A DNA stretch of 64,000 nucleotides, taken from contig NZ_FWXR01000017.1 of NCBI RefSeq assembly GCF_900176465.1, positions 42,794 through 106,793 of the forward strand. Reading direction: 5' to 3'. The DNA comes from Fulvimarina manganoxydans. GTDB taxonomy: Bacteria > Pseudomonadota > Alphaproteobacteria > Rhizobiales > Rhizobiaceae. Shown piece after piece: positions 42,353 through 51,811 of the stretch; the stretch's first letter is position 1, and each line of letters opens with the position of its first letter. A program made the position numbers and the translations under genes. The notes under the pieces were generated by a model. It did not search any database. It was not told the origin of the DNA and was given only the letters and a program-made list of their open reading frames with translations.

Positions 42353-43786
42353 ATGGCGAAAGCGCAGAACAACCGAAAGAAGTCGAAACCGCAGACCCAA
42401 TCGACAGAAACCGAGATCAAAACGTCCTGGAGGTCGGACGGACAAGTCGAGGCGTTTCGCGTGCTGTCGAAGCGCATTGCATCAGGCGAACGGGTCGTAC
42501 CACCCTTTCTTCTCAAGGGGCAGGCGAGGCGTGAGCACGTGCGCTCGACGCTCCGGGAGGATCACGCCGAGCGCATCGAGCAGCGCAATCCGGCGGCGCG
42601 GGAAAAATTCGACGAATTGGCAGGCGATCTCTTCAAATTCTTTCGGGGAACAGCGCTTCTGTTTTATCGCGACATGGTCGGGCAGGACGGACATATGCCG
42701 TCGGTTCTGGCTCTTGGCGACGTTCATCCCGAGAATTTCGGCGTCATGCCTGACGAGCACGGCGCGCCGATCTTCGGCGTCAACGATTTCGACGAGACGA
42801 TCTACGCGCCCTTCACTTGGGATCTGAAACGCGGCGCCGTCGGTTTCTGGATCGCGGCGCGCGAAGAGGGCGGCCTTAACCGCAAGAAGCGCCGCAAGGT
42901 CGTGAAGAAATTCATCAAGGGCTATCTCGAAGCGATGGATGGCTATGCCAAACGCGCGACCGAGAAGAACGACAGCTATCGGATGGACAATTCGCCGGAG
43001 GTCATCCAGCGATTGTTCGAGGAAGCCTGGGAAGAGCGCAAGGACTGGCTCTGGGACGACTATCTGAAACCATCAGGGCGAGGCTTTCGCGCCAGCGATG
43101 AATTGCAGCCGATCTCCAACGAGATCGACAAGTTCCAGAAGGCGATCAACGATGTCATGGCGAAAAAGGGAATCGACGTGCCCGACAGGGCGGGCGAATT
43201 GAAGGTCAAGGATGTCTGCAAGCGCCATGGACAGGGCACGGCCTCGCTCGGATTGCCGCGCTACTATGTCCTGATCGAAGGGCCGTCGAAGGATGCCACC
43301 GACGATCTCATTATCGAATTCAAGCGGGCTCGCCGATCCGCCCTTGAAGGCCTGACGCCGCCCTCGGACTTCAATGCCGGCGCCAAAGCCGACCGGATCG
43401 CCCATGGCCAGGCCGTCCAGCTCGCCCATGGCGATATCTTCTATGGCGCTGTCGAGATCGACGGGAAAAGCTTCATGAGTCGCGAACGCGCCCCGTTCCG
43501 CGACGACATCGATCTCGACGAGCTCAGCTTCAGCACATGGAAGGATTATGCCGAGGTCTGCGGCGCGGCGCTGGCCCAGGCGCATGCCCTGTCCGACGAT
43601 CTGGGCGAGATCGATTACGACATGGAGCCATCGATCGTCGCTGCCGCCGAACCCCGCCCCCTCTTCATTGCCGATATCGTCCGCTTCACCGAGGAAGCGG
43701 CTGATCGTCTTAAAGAGGATCACGGCTTTTTCCGTGACGACCATGCCGGCGGCGCCTTCGAGCGGATCGATATGGTCTATCGCTGA
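42353..43786 (+). CDS. DUF2252 family protein
   Basis: A 477-aa protein. A basic N-terminal leader (MAKAQNNRKKSKPQTQSTET) is followed by RGTALLFYRDM, the conserved ALGDVHPENFGVMPDE and FGVNDFDETIYAPFTWDLKR, then AHGQAVQLAHGDIFYG. The GD-x-H-x-x-N and D-x-D patterns resemble the catalytic loop and metal site of aminoglycoside-kinase-like folds, which is the current structural guess for this family. Activity is not proven. The ATG at 42353 follows AAAGGA. It is likely a single-gene unit. Confidence 0.85.
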   Translation: MAKAQNNRKKSKPQTQSTETEIKTSWRSDGQVEAFRVLSKRIASGERVVPPFLLKGQARREHVRSTLREDHAERIEQRNPAAREKFDELAGDLFKFFRGTALLFYRDMVGQDGHMPSVLALGDVHPENFGVMPDEHGAPIFGVNDFDETIYAPFTWDLKRGAVGFWIAAREEGGLNRKKRRKVVKKFIKGYLEAMDGYAKRATEKNDSYRMDNSPEVIQRLFEEAWEERKDWLWDDYLKPSGRGFRASDELQPISNEIDKFQKAINDVMAKKGIDVPDRAGELKVKDVCKRHGQGTASLGLPRYYVLIEGPSKDATDDLIIEFKRARRSALEGLTPPSDFNAGAKADRIAHGQAVQLAHGDIFYGAVEIDGKSFMSRERAPFRDDIDLDELSFSTWKDYAEVCGAALAQAHALSDDLGEIDYDMEPSIVAAAEPRPLFIADIVRFTEEAADRLKEDHGFFRDDHAGGAFERIDMVYR

Positions 43787-43927
43787 GGCAGCCGCCTTAT
43801 GCGGCATCTCCCGCCGTTCGAAAGAAACGGGCGGATCGCGGCGAATTCGCCACTCCAAGGAACGCCTTCCCCGAAGCCGCCGTTTCGTTCGCAACTTGCC
43901 AACGATTCCAGACTGAGGACGATGACG

Positions 43928-45502
43928 ATGCAGCACGACGTTCTGTCGCTCGACGAACTGGGCGCCGACGAGCTGAAGGAGGTGGAGGCGAACGGCGTCA
44001 AATTGCTGCTGGCGCGCGATGGCGACCGGGTCTTTGCCACCGGCGCCACTTGCACCCATAAGGGCGCGCCCCTCAAGAATGGCACGCGCATCGGCAATCG
44101 CGTCATCTGCCCCTGGCACCACGCCATGTTCGATCTGGAAAGCGGCTTTCATTGCGAACCGCCGGGACAGGGCTGTCTCGCCCGCTTCGAAACAAGAATC
44201 GAGAATGGGCGCATCCTGGTAGAGGTTCCCGAGGACACCGACGGCCATCGCCCGGAAGTCGAGGTCAGCGAGAGGCGGACCGGCGGCTCGAAGGTCTTCG
44301 CAATTGTCGGAACGGGGGCAGCCGCCCTCGCCTGCGCCCAGGAACTGGTTCGGCGCGGCTTCGATGGACGGATCGTCATGATCGGCAAGGAGGACGCCCC
44401 GCCCTATGATCGCACGGATCTCTCCAAGGCCTATCTTCAGGGCAAGAAGGGCAAGGACGATCTGCCGCTCGCGACGCGTGAAGCCTTGTCCGACCTCGGC
44501 ATCGAGCGCGTTCATGGGACAGTGGCGGCGATCGATGCGGCGGAGAAGATGCTCAAGATCGAAGGGAGTGGCGCGCCGTCCGAGCTTCGATACGACGCCT
44601 GTTTCGCAGCGCCCGGCAGCGGCTCCTCCATGCTGCCGCTCGACAATACGGACATGCCGAATGTCATGACCCTGCGCTCGCTGAAAGACGGCGAGGCCCT
44701 GCGCCAGGCGAGCGAGGACGAGAAGGAGATCGTCATCATCGGCTCAGGCTTTATCGGCATGGAGGCCGCCGCCGCCCTCGTCCAGCGCGACAAGACCGTC
44801 ACCGTGGTGACCCCCGAAGAGGCACCTTTCGCCAAGAAATGGGGCGAGGAAGTCGCCGGACAGATCGCAGACCAGCACCGCGAGAAGGGCGTGACGCTGA
44901 AGACCGGCGCAAAGGTCGAAGCCATCGAGGCAACGGACGGCATGGCGATCGCCGTGCGGCTCGAAGGGGGCGAACGCGTCCAGGCCGGCCTCTTCGTGCT
45001 GGCGGTCGGCGCCAAGCCCAATCTCGAGATCTTCGGTGATCTCGCCAAGGATGGCGGCGTGTCGGTCGATGGAACATTGAAGGCGGCCGAGGGTCTTTGG
45101 GCCGGCGGCGACGTCGCTTCCTTCCCACTCCCTGGACGCGGATATGCGACGCGCATCGAACATTGGCGGGTCGCAGAACAGCATGGCCGCCATGCGGCCG
45201 GCGCCATGCTCGGTGAGGCAGAGCCCTTTGCCGGCATCCCCTTCTTCTGGTCGGCGCAATATGGCCCGATCCATTATGTCGGCCACGCTAAGGACTTCGA
45301 CGACATCCATATTGAGGGCGACCTCGGCGAAGGCAGCTACACCGCCTATTACGTCAAGGACAGCAAGGTCGTCGCCGGCCTCGGTCGCGGCAAAGCCGAC
45401 AAGACGGCCGAGCTTCACGCCCTGATGCTGTCGCAGCCAACGCCCTCGGCGGCCTCGCTAAAAGACGCGGGCTGGGACCCGAGCGCCCTGATCGGCCGGT
45501 AA
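43928..45502 (+). CDS. Rieske-domain FAD/NAD(P)-dependent oxidoreductase (AIFM3-like)
   Basis: A 524-aa protein. An N-terminal Rieske [2Fe-2S] domain has CTHKGAP (Cys42, His44) and CPWHHAMFD (Cys61, His64). A pyridine nucleotide-disulfide oxidoreductase body follows with IVGTGAAALACAQEL (FAD), IIGSGFIGMEAAAALV (NAD) and LWAGGDVASF (FAD). It resembles AIF-like ferredoxin reductases; electron flow from NADH to an unknown acceptor is the likely job. The start at 43928 has GAGG at the right distance (the ATG at 43922 is too close to it). Confidence 0.9.
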   Translation: MQHDVLSLDELGADELKEVEANGVKLLLARDGDRVFATGATCTHKGAPLKNGTRIGNRVICPWHHAMFDLESGFHCEPPGQGCLARFETRIENGRILVEVPEDTDGHRPEVEVSERRTGGSKVFAIVGTGAAALACAQELVRRGFDGRIVMIGKEDAPPYDRTDLSKAYLQGKKGKDDLPLATREALSDLGIERVHGTVAAIDAAEKMLKIEGSGAPSELRYDACFAAPGSGSSMLPLDNTDMPNVMTLRSLKDGEALRQASEDEKEIVIIGSGFIGMEAAAALVQRDKTVTVVTPEEAPFAKKWGEEVAGQIADQHREKGVTLKTGAKVEAIEATDGMAIAVRLEGGERVQAGLFVLAVGAKPNLEIFGDLAKDGGVSVDGTLKAAEGLWAGGDVASFPLPGRGYATRIEHWRVAEQHGRHAAGAMLGEAEPFAGIPFFWSAQYGPIHYVGHAKDFDDIHIEGDLGEGSYTAYYVKDSKVVAGLGRGKADKTAELHALMLSQPTPSAASLKDAGWDPSALIGR

Positions 45503-45520
45503 CGCCTCGACCCATCCGGC

Positions 45521-46792
45521 TCAGGCTACGCGGGGCAGGCCTTCCGCCGCGCGCAACCAATCGCGCGGGTCGCTGCCTTGCCGCCCGCGCTCTCCGAGAG
45601 CAAGGCAGAGATCGGCCATGGCATCGAGCGAGTGGACAGGCCGGAACTCGTCCACATGGGCGAGCATCGTCCTCACGCCCCGCGCCCGTGCCGAGAAGGC
45701 CTCGTACCGCAGAAGCGGATTGAGCCAGACGAGACGGCGGCAGCTCATATGCAGCCGCTCCATCTCGTGGCCGAGATCCTCGTCGCTGTCGCGCTCCAGC
45801 CCGTCGGTGATGAGAAGCACCACCGCCCCCTGCCCCAGAACCCGGCGCGACCAGTCGCGGTTGAAGGCGTGCAGCGCCTCGGCGATGCGGGTGCCACCCG
45901 ACCAGTCCTTCACCGCATCGGCGCAGTCGGCCAGCGCCTCGTCCGGGTCCTTTCGGCGCAATTGGCGCGTGACATTGGTCAGGCGCGTGCCGAAGAGGAA
46001 GGCGTGAACATGGCGCCGCTTCTCGCTGATCGCATGAAGGAAATGCAGGAAGATGCGGCTGTACTGGCTCATCGAGCCCGAAATGTCGGCGATGACGACG
46101 AGCGGCGGATGGACGATGCGCGGCGAGCGGTATTTCGGCAGGACGAGATCGCCGCCCGAGCGCATCGCGGCGCGCAAGGTGGCGCGCGGATCGATCTCCC
46201 GACCGCGTTGATCGAGCCGAAAACGCCGAGTGCGGATCCGGTCTTCGGGCAGGCGCAATTCGGCGATCGCCCTTTTGGCGCGCGCGATTTCGGCCGCGCT
46301 CATCTGGGCGAAATCCTTGTCGCGAAAGACTTCCTCGCCGGAGACGGTGAGCGAGGCGTCGATGTCGAGCTCGGGCTTTTCCTGCTTCGTGACGTGCTCG
46401 TCCTGTCCTTCGAAGAGGGAGTCCGCCGCGCGCTTCTCGCCGGCTCGCTTCTCCCGCTCCTCCTGGCGCGGCGGCGCCTTGGGCGAGAACATGGCGATCA
46501 TCTTCTCGACAAGCTCGCGCGAGCGCCAGAACAGGCGAAACGCCTCGTCGAAGACAAGCGTATCCTCATGGCGTGAGACGAGATTGGCGTGGAGCGTCCA
46601 GTAAAAATCCTCGCGCGAGGAAAGCCCTGCGACCTTCACCGCCTCGATCGCCTGAAGGGTCGCAGCCGGACCGATCTTGAGGCCCGCCCGGCGCAAAGCT
46701 CGCGCAAACCAGGCGATATTATCAGCCAGCCGCCCGTTCGGCTCGGCTTCCGTGAGGATTTGGGCGTCGACCATCTCAGAATCCGGGCTCAT
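45521..46792 (-). CDS. CoxE-like VWA-domain protein
   Basis: A 423-aa protein of the CoxE type: helical N-terminal region (DNIAWFARALRRAGLKIGPA), a charged middle with Arg/Glu/Lys-rich segments, and a VWA domain with MIDAS motif DISGSMSQYSRI, KDWSGGTRIAEAL and LLITDGLERDSDEDL. With a MoxR-type ATPase it forms a pair known to act as a metal-insertion or protein-remodelling chaperone (as CoxD-CoxE in CO dehydrogenase maturation). The start is the ATG at 46792, 12 bases after the ATPase gene. No client enzyme is adjacent. Confidence 0.88.
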   Translation of the reverse strand: MSPDSEMVDAQILTEAEPNGRLADNIAWFARALRRAGLKIGPAATLQAIEAVKVAGLSSREDFYWTLHANLVSRHEDTLVFDEAFRLFWRSRELVEKMIAMFSPKAPPRQEEREKRAGEKRAADSLFEGQDEHVTKQEKPELDIDASLTVSGEEVFRDKDFAQMSAAEIARAKRAIAELRLPEDRIRTRRFRLDQRGREIDPRATLRAAMRSGGDLVLPKYRSPRIVHPPLVVIADISGSMSQYSRIFLHFLHAISEKRRHVHAFLFGTRLTNVTRQLRRKDPDEALADCADAVKDWSGGTRIAEALHAFNRDWSRRVLGQGAVVLLITDGLERDSDEDLGHEMERLHMSCRRLVWLNPLLRYEAFSARARGVRTMLAHVDEFRPVHSLDAMADLCLALGERGRQGSDPRDWLRAAEGLPRVA

Positions 46793-46804
46793 TGCAAGAC
46801 CCCG

Positions 46805-47719
46805 TCAGGACGAAGAGAGGTCGCGCCGAACCTCGTCGAGGATCTTGCGGCTTTCGGCGCCCTGCAGCCGCTGAATATCGTCCTGATATTTGAGAAGGAC
46901 GCCGAGCGTATCGGCCACATGGTTCGGATCGAGGGCGACGGCATCGAGCTCGGTGAGCGCATTCGCCCAATCGATGGTTTCGGCGACGCCGGGCGACTTG
47001 AAGAGGTCCATCGCGCGCAGACGCTGAACGAAGGCGACGAGCTCGCGCGACAGCTCTTCATTGGCCCGAGGCGCCTTGCGCCGGACGATGGCGAGTTCCC
47101 GGTCGGCTTGCGGATAATCCACCCAATGATACAGGCAGCGCCGCTTCAGCGCGTCGTGGATCTCACGGGTGCGGTTCGTCGTGATAATGACGATGGGCGG
47201 CTCGGGCGCCTTGATCGTGCCGAGCTCGGGGATCGTCACCTGATTGTCGGACAGAACCTCCAGAAGAAAGGCTTCGAAGGCCTCGTCGGTCCGATCGAGT
47301 TCGTCGATGAGGAGGACCGGCGCGCGACCCGGCGCCCCTTCCAGCGCCTGAAGGATGGGGCGGCGGATGAGAAAGTCCTCGGAGAAGATCTCCGACCGCA
47401 TCGCATCGCGCGCCGTATCGCCGGACGCCTCGCGAATGCGGATTTCGATCATCTGCGCGGCATAGTTCCACTCATAGAGAGCCGAGGCGACGTCGAGCCC
47501 CTCATAGCATTGGAGACGGATCAGCGGACGGTCCAGCGCCTCGGCCAGAACCTTGGCGATCTCGGTCTTGCCGACGCCGGCTTCCCCTTCGAGAAAGAGC
47601 GGCCGGCCCATTTTGAGCGCAAGGAACAGGACCGTCGCGAGCGAGCGGTCGGCCACATAGTCCGCCCCTTCGAGAAGCGACACTGTGGCGTCGATGCTAT
47701 CCGGTAGTGGCTTGGTCAC
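46805..47719 (-). CDS. MoxR-family AAA+ ATPase (CoxD-like)
   Basis: A 304-aa AAA+ protein: Walker A LEGEAGVGKTEIAKVLAEAL, Walker B APVLLIDELDRTDEAFEAFL, sensor-1 VIITTNRTREIHDALKRRC. RLQCYEGLDVASALYEWNYA is typical of the CoxD branch. It would form a ring and work with the VWA partner encoded 12 bases later. Both are in one operon with the flavin reductase gene upstream of it (60 bases). Confidence 0.92.
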   Translation of the reverse strand: MTKPLPDSIDATVSLLEGADYVADRSLATVLFLALKMGRPLFLEGEAGVGKTEIAKVLAEALDRPLIRLQCYEGLDVASALYEWNYAAQMIEIRIREASGDTARDAMRSEIFSEDFLIRRPILQALEGAPGRAPVLLIDELDRTDEAFEAFLLEVLSDNQVTIPELGTIKAPEPPIVIITTNRTREIHDALKRRCLYHWVDYPQADRELAIVRRKAPRANEELSRELVAFVQRLRAMDLFKSPGVAETIDWANALTELDAVALDPNHVADTLGVLLKYQDDIQRLQGAESRKILDEVRRDLSSS

Positions 47720-47779
47720 GGCTCGTTTCGCCCCCGATCGTCTTCGGCAATTTGTCTCTTCGCCTTGAGGACACGAAGG

Positions 47780-48340
47780 CTAGAGCGCTCGCCAGGCCCG
47801 GTCGAGGTAGACCAAAGAAGGCGACAGCGCGCCGCTGGAAACGCTGACCACCTCGCCGATGATGATGCGATGGGTGGCGACCATCTTGGTGTCGATCAGC
47901 CGGCAATCGAAGGCGACGGGCGCGCTTTTCAGGATCGGAGCACCGCTTTCGTGGGTCTCCCAATCGCCCAAGGCGAAGCGCTCTTCAGGCTCGAGCTTGC
48001 CCTCGCCGGCAAAGGCGCGCGCGAGCTTCTCGTCGTGATGGCCGAGCACGTTGAGCGCGAAACAGCCATTTTCCTCGAAGCGCTGATTGAGCGGGCTCGA
48101 CGTGTTCAGACAGACAAGCAGCGTCGGCGGATCGTCCGAAACCGAACAGCTGGACGTGACGGTGACGCCGCGCCGGCCTGCTGGCCCATCCGTGGTCACC
48201 AGACAGACGCTCGCGGCAAAGCGGCGCATGGCAGCTCGAAAGTCGGCAGGATCGATCCGGGATGTGGTCAGCAAAAGCCGGGGCCTCAGGTCTTCATCGA
48301 TGACATTCGGGCAGATTCGGGCGCCCGTGAGTGAGGACAT
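47780..48340 (-). CDS. flavin reductase family protein (FMN-binding split barrel)
   Basis: A 186-aa protein with FRAAMRRFAASVCLVTTDG, GRRGVTVTSSCSVSDDPPTL, LVCLNTSSPLNQRFEENGCF and LNVLGHHDEKLARAFAG, the HpaC/RutF pattern for NAD(P)H:flavin oxidoreductases that supply reduced flavin to two-component monooxygenases. No monooxygenase lies nearby. GGAAGG precedes the ATG at 48340. It is divergent from the DUF3140 gene. Confidence 0.9.
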   Translation of the reverse strand: MSSLTGARICPNVIDEDLRPRLLLTTSRIDPADFRAAMRRFAASVCLVTTDGPAGRRGVTVTSSCSVSDDPPTLLVCLNTSSPLNQRFEENGCFALNVLGHHDEKLARAFAGEGKLEPEERFALGDWETHESGAPILKSAPVAFDCRLIDTKMVATHRIIIGEVVSVSSGALSPSLVYLDRAWRAL

Positions 48341-48541
48341 AGGCACCTTCCGCCTGCTTCGCACCACCTTTCAAGTCAGGTCCAGCCCCTCACGGCGCTT
48401 TTTGCGCTGTTTTGTGCCGGACCGTTTGCCCCGAGACACGGCGGATCGGCCGCAGGCTCGCCCCGTTTAAAGGCGGGAACATCGGCCACCCTTTTCTGCT
48501 TACTGCGCCATCACGAAGCAAGATGACAAGGACCGGATAGC

Positions 48542-48868
48542 ATGGCGAAGGATCATGAAGAGATCTGGCAGGATTTCGGCGACCTCGTGAACATGGCGCC
48601 CAAGGAACTCGAAGAGTGGCTGGAGACCGAGGAGTCGAAATCCGTCGGAGATTCCGAGGACGGCGAGTCGACCGGACACAAGAGCGGACGGAAGATCGTC
48701 GAGATCAAGCGCACCAAGAAGGCTGAGCTCTCCCAGGATCAGTGGGAATGGATGAACAAGGTCAATGGCTACATCAAGCGCCATAAGGCGCAAGGGCCGA
48801 AGAACGACCCGGAACACTCCAAGTGGCGCTACTCCTTGATGAATTGGGGCCATGATCCCCTCAAGTGA
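48542..48868 (+). CDS. DUF3140 domain-containing protein
   Basis: A 108-aa highly charged protein starting MAKDHEEIWQDFGDLVNMAP followed by KELEEWLETEESKSVG, with QWEWMNKVNGYIKRH and a short C-terminal SKWRYSLMNWGHDPLK. This matches DUF3140, a small family of unknown function often near stress-response genes in bacteria and also found with DNA-binding proteins. AAGGA precedes the ATG. Confidence 0.88.
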   Translation: MAKDHEEIWQDFGDLVNMAPKELEEWLETEESKSVGDSEDGESTGHKSGRKIVEIKRTKKAELSQDQWEWMNKVNGYIKRHKAQGPKNDPEHSKWRYSLMNWGHDPLK

Positions 48869-49010
48869 CTATTGGCCGTTATGAAGAAATCCGCGGAGTT
48901 GAACGGAAGCTCGCAGCCAAATGCACAAAAAAGCGGCGGCTCCTGCCCTTGTTCGCGAGCCAAAGCGCTTTCTATAGTGAGGCAACGAATGAAACTGTGA
49001 GGAGTGAGCC

Positions 49011-50423
49011 GTGCCGCCATTCGACGAGATGCTCCTGTCGGAATCCGACGTCCGGCAACCCTACGAAAAGTTTTTCGAATGGTTCGCCGCGCAGGATACC
49101 CAGGATCTCGCCTCGAAGGCGGCTGAGGCCGAAAGCTTCTTCCGGCGCACGGGCATTACCTTCAATGTCTACGGCCAGGAAGAAGCCGCCGAGCGCCTGA
49201 TCCCCTTCGACCTCGTTCCGCGCATCATGGCGAAGGGCGAATGGGACAGGCTCGCTCTCGGCATCGAGCAGCGGGTGGAGGCGCTCAACGCCTTTCTCCA
49301 CGACATCTATCATGACCAGGAGATCGTCAAAGCCGGTAAGCTGCCCGCCCGGTTGATCGAGGGCAACGAGGCCTTCCTGCCGGAAATGGTCGGCTTCACG
49401 CCGCCGGGCAACGTCTACACCCATATCATCGGCACCGACATCGTTCGGACTGGCGAGGATCAGTTCTATGTCCTGGAGGACAATGCCCGCACCCCGTCGG
49501 GCGTGTCCTACATGATCGAGAACCGGGAAACGATGATGCAGATGTTTCCCGAGCTCTTCGCCCAGAACCGGGTGCGGCCGGTCGAGACCTATCCCCATCA
49601 CCTGCGCCGCTCGCTGGAAGCGGTCGCCCCGCCGGCCTGCGACGGCAACCCCTGCGTCGCCGTTCTGACGCCAGGCATCTTCAACTCGGCCTATTTCGAA
49701 CACGCCTTCCTTGCCGATCAGATGGGCGTCGAACTGGTCGAGGGCTCGGACGTCGCCGAGATCGACGGGCGCATCCAGATGCGCACGACGGAGGGCTACA
49801 AGCCGATCGACGTGATCTATCGGCGCGTCGACGACGCCTTCCTCGATCCGAAGGTCTTCAATCCGGAATCCATGCTCGGCATTCCCGGCATCATGGACGC
49901 CTATAAGCGCGGCGCGATCACCATCGCCAATGCGCCCGGCACCGGCATTTCCGACGACAAGGCGATCTATTCCTACATGCCGGAGATCGTCGAATTCTAT
50001 ACCGGCAAGCCGGCCATGCTGGAAAACGTGCCGACCTGGCGCTGCGCCGAGGAGGACAGCCTGAAATATGTGCTGGAGCATCTCTCGGAGCTCGTCGTGA
50101 AAGAGGTCCACGGCTCGGGCGGCTACGGCATGCTGGTCGGGCCGACGGCGTCGAAGGCCGAATGCGAAGCCTTCGCGGCCAAGCTGAAGGAAAATCCGTC
50201 GAATTATATCGCCCAGCCGACGCTCGCCCTCTCCACGGTTCCGATCCTTGCCGAAAAGGGTCTTGCGCCCCGCCATGTGGATCTGCGGCCCTTCGTGCTC
50301 GTCTCCGACAAGATCCGCATCATTCCCGGCGGGCTGACGCGCGTCGCGCTGAAGGAAGGCTCGCTCGTCGTTAATTCCAGCCAGGGCGGCGGCACCAAGG
50401 ACACCTGGGTGCTGCGCGACTGA
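49011..50423 (+). CDS. circularly permuted ATP-grasp protein (type 2)
   Basis: A 470-aa predicted ligase. Landmarks are KLPARLIEGNEAFLPEMVGF, QFYVLEDNARTPSGVSYMIE, VAVLTPGIFNSAYFEHAFLA and the C-terminal ATP/Mg region IRIIPGGLTRVALKEGSLVV followed by SSQGGGTKDTWVL. It matches the N-terminal half of the fused protein at 12423 in family but not closely. The start is GTG at 49011, with GAGGAGTGAG ahead. It is the first gene of a set: ATP-grasp, alpha-E, Anbu. The reaction, probably amide-bond formation, is predicted only. Confidence 0.92.
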   Translation: MPPFDEMLLSESDVRQPYEKFFEWFAAQDTQDLASKAAEAESFFRRTGITFNVYGQEEAAERLIPFDLVPRIMAKGEWDRLALGIEQRVEALNAFLHDIYHDQEIVKAGKLPARLIEGNEAFLPEMVGFTPPGNVYTHIIGTDIVRTGEDQFYVLEDNARTPSGVSYMIENRETMMQMFPELFAQNRVRPVETYPHHLRRSLEAVAPPACDGNPCVAVLTPGIFNSAYFEHAFLADQMGVELVEGSDVAEIDGRIQMRTTEGYKPIDVIYRRVDDAFLDPKVFNPESMLGIPGIMDAYKRGAITIANAPGTGISDDKAIYSYMPEIVEFYTGKPAMLENVPTWRCAEEDSLKYVLEHLSELVVKEVHGSGGYGMLVGPTASKAECEAFAAKLKENPSNYIAQPTLALSTVPILAEKGLAPRHVDLRPFVLVSDKIRIIPGGLTRVALKEGSLVVNSSQGGGTKDTWVLRD

Positions 50424-50477
50424 CGCGCCCGCTTGCGGGAACCGGCGATCAATTTTCGACGAAAGGACTTCTCAAAG

Positions 50478-51473
50478 ATGGCACTTCTCGGACGCACGGC
50501 GAACGGCCTGTTCTGGATGTTCCGCTATATCGAGCGAGCCGAGAATATGGCCCGCCTCGTGGATGCGGGCCTGCGCATCTCGCTCACCAATCTGTCGGGC
50601 GAAACCGACGAATGGGAATCGATTCTCGTCTCGGCCGGCGTCGAGCGCGCCTATCGCGAAAAGCACGGTGACTACGACCCCGATCTCATCATCGACTTTC
50701 TAGTCCGCGATCAGGACAACCCGTCGAGTGTTCGCTCCTCTTTCGATACGGCGCGCATGAACGGACGTATGGTGCGCACGGCGCTGACCCGCGAATTGTG
50801 GGAGGCGATCAATGAGAGCTATCTCGTCATCAAGTCGGTTCTGGCCTCAAAGCTCGATCATCGCAGCCTGCCGCGCGTTCTGGACCTCGTCAAACATCGC
50901 TGCGCCCTGATCCGTGGCTCCTTCCATGGCACGATGCTGCGCAACGAGATCTTCGATTTCTGTCAGCTCGGCGCATCGCTCGAGCGGGCCGACAACACGG
51001 CGCGCATTCTCGACGTGAAATATTGGGTGCTCTTGCCCGAACATTCCTCGATCGGCTCGGCGCTGGACAATTTCCAATGGACCTCGATCCTGCGCTCGGT
51101 CGCCGCCCATCGCTCCTATGCCTGGGAATATGACGGCAATTACACGGCGCCAAACATCATCGACTTCTTGATGCTCAATCGGCGGATGCCGCGCTCACTC
51201 GGCCATTGCTACGGCGTCATCGGCGATGCGCTCAGCTATCTCGATCGCAACCGTCCAGAGCCAGCCCCGTCCGACGAACTCGTGCGGGACGTTTCGAACC
51301 GTCTGTCGTCCGTCACCGTTCGCCAAGTGCTGAATAACGGCTTGCACGAGTTTCTGGAACGCTTCATCATCGACAACAATCGCGTCGCCCAGCAGATCGC
51401 GGCCGATTTCCGCTTCTATCCCGACGCCCCCGCCAACACGGACGGATCGCAGATCCAGACACAATCGGCCTAA
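50478..51473 (+). CDS. alpha-E domain (DUF403) protein
   Basis: A 331-aa all-helical protein starting MALLGRTANGLFWMFRYIER followed by AENMARLVDAGL, the alpha-E N-terminal signature. It continues with helical repeats such as CQLGASLERADNTARILDVK and LGHCYGVIGDALSYLDRNRP. Genes for this domain travel with permuted ATP-grasp and transglutaminase genes across bacteria; its role is unknown, perhaps peptide binding. AAAGGA precedes the ATG at 50478, 54 bases after the ATP-grasp gene. Confidence 0.93.
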   Translation: MALLGRTANGLFWMFRYIERAENMARLVDAGLRISLTNLSGETDEWESILVSAGVERAYREKHGDYDPDLIIDFLVRDQDNPSSVRSSFDTARMNGRMVRTALTRELWEAINESYLVIKSVLASKLDHRSLPRVLDLVKHRCALIRGSFHGTMLRNEIFDFCQLGASLERADNTARILDVKYWVLLPEHSSIGSALDNFQWTSILRSVAAHRSYAWEYDGNYTAPNIIDFLMLNRRMPRSLGHCYGVIGDALSYLDRNRPEPAPSDELVRDVSNRLSSVTVRQVLNNGLHEFLERFIIDNNRVAQQIAADFRFYPDAPANTDGSQIQTQSA

Positions 51474-51811
51474 TCCGGCGCTTCCGCATCTTCGGGCGGG
51501 CGCTTCCGCATTTCGGGGATTGCCGCCTTCCGAAGCTTTGGCGAAAGCCGGAACGCGAGGCTCTGATCGGGCGAGCGTTAAAACTCCGTCAATCGTGGCG
51601 CGCCGGCCATAGGCCTCGCGAAAGCCTTTCGGTATTTACTCGGCCGTCCAAAGCATGTCGGGCAGGCATCTGCCGATCACTTCGATGGCCGATCTCCTCG
51701 GTCCTCGCCGAGTGATCGTGATCGATGCCGACGTCATGCTGGGGCATGGCCGGGCGCGTCATCGGCCTTCATTCATTCGTCGCCCCATGGGAGGGAGGCT
51801 TAAGGCGTGCC
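51474..51811 (+). other. intergenic region between alpha-E and Anbu genes
   Basis: 338 bases. An open frame crosses it in the Anbu frame, but homology begins only at 51812. No terminator hairpin with T run and no clear promoter is visible, so co-transcription with the genes on either side is possible. Confidence 0.5.

Noticed and set aside
48476..48500. GGAAC upstream of the DUF3140 gene as an EcfG promoter
   Set aside because: The expected GTT is not found at 16-18 bases, so the -10 element is missing.
51655..51811. N-terminal extension of the Anbu gene
   Set aside because: Family homology starts at the Met-Thr at 51812 and Anbu needs Thr next to the initiator Met; the upstream frame is chance.
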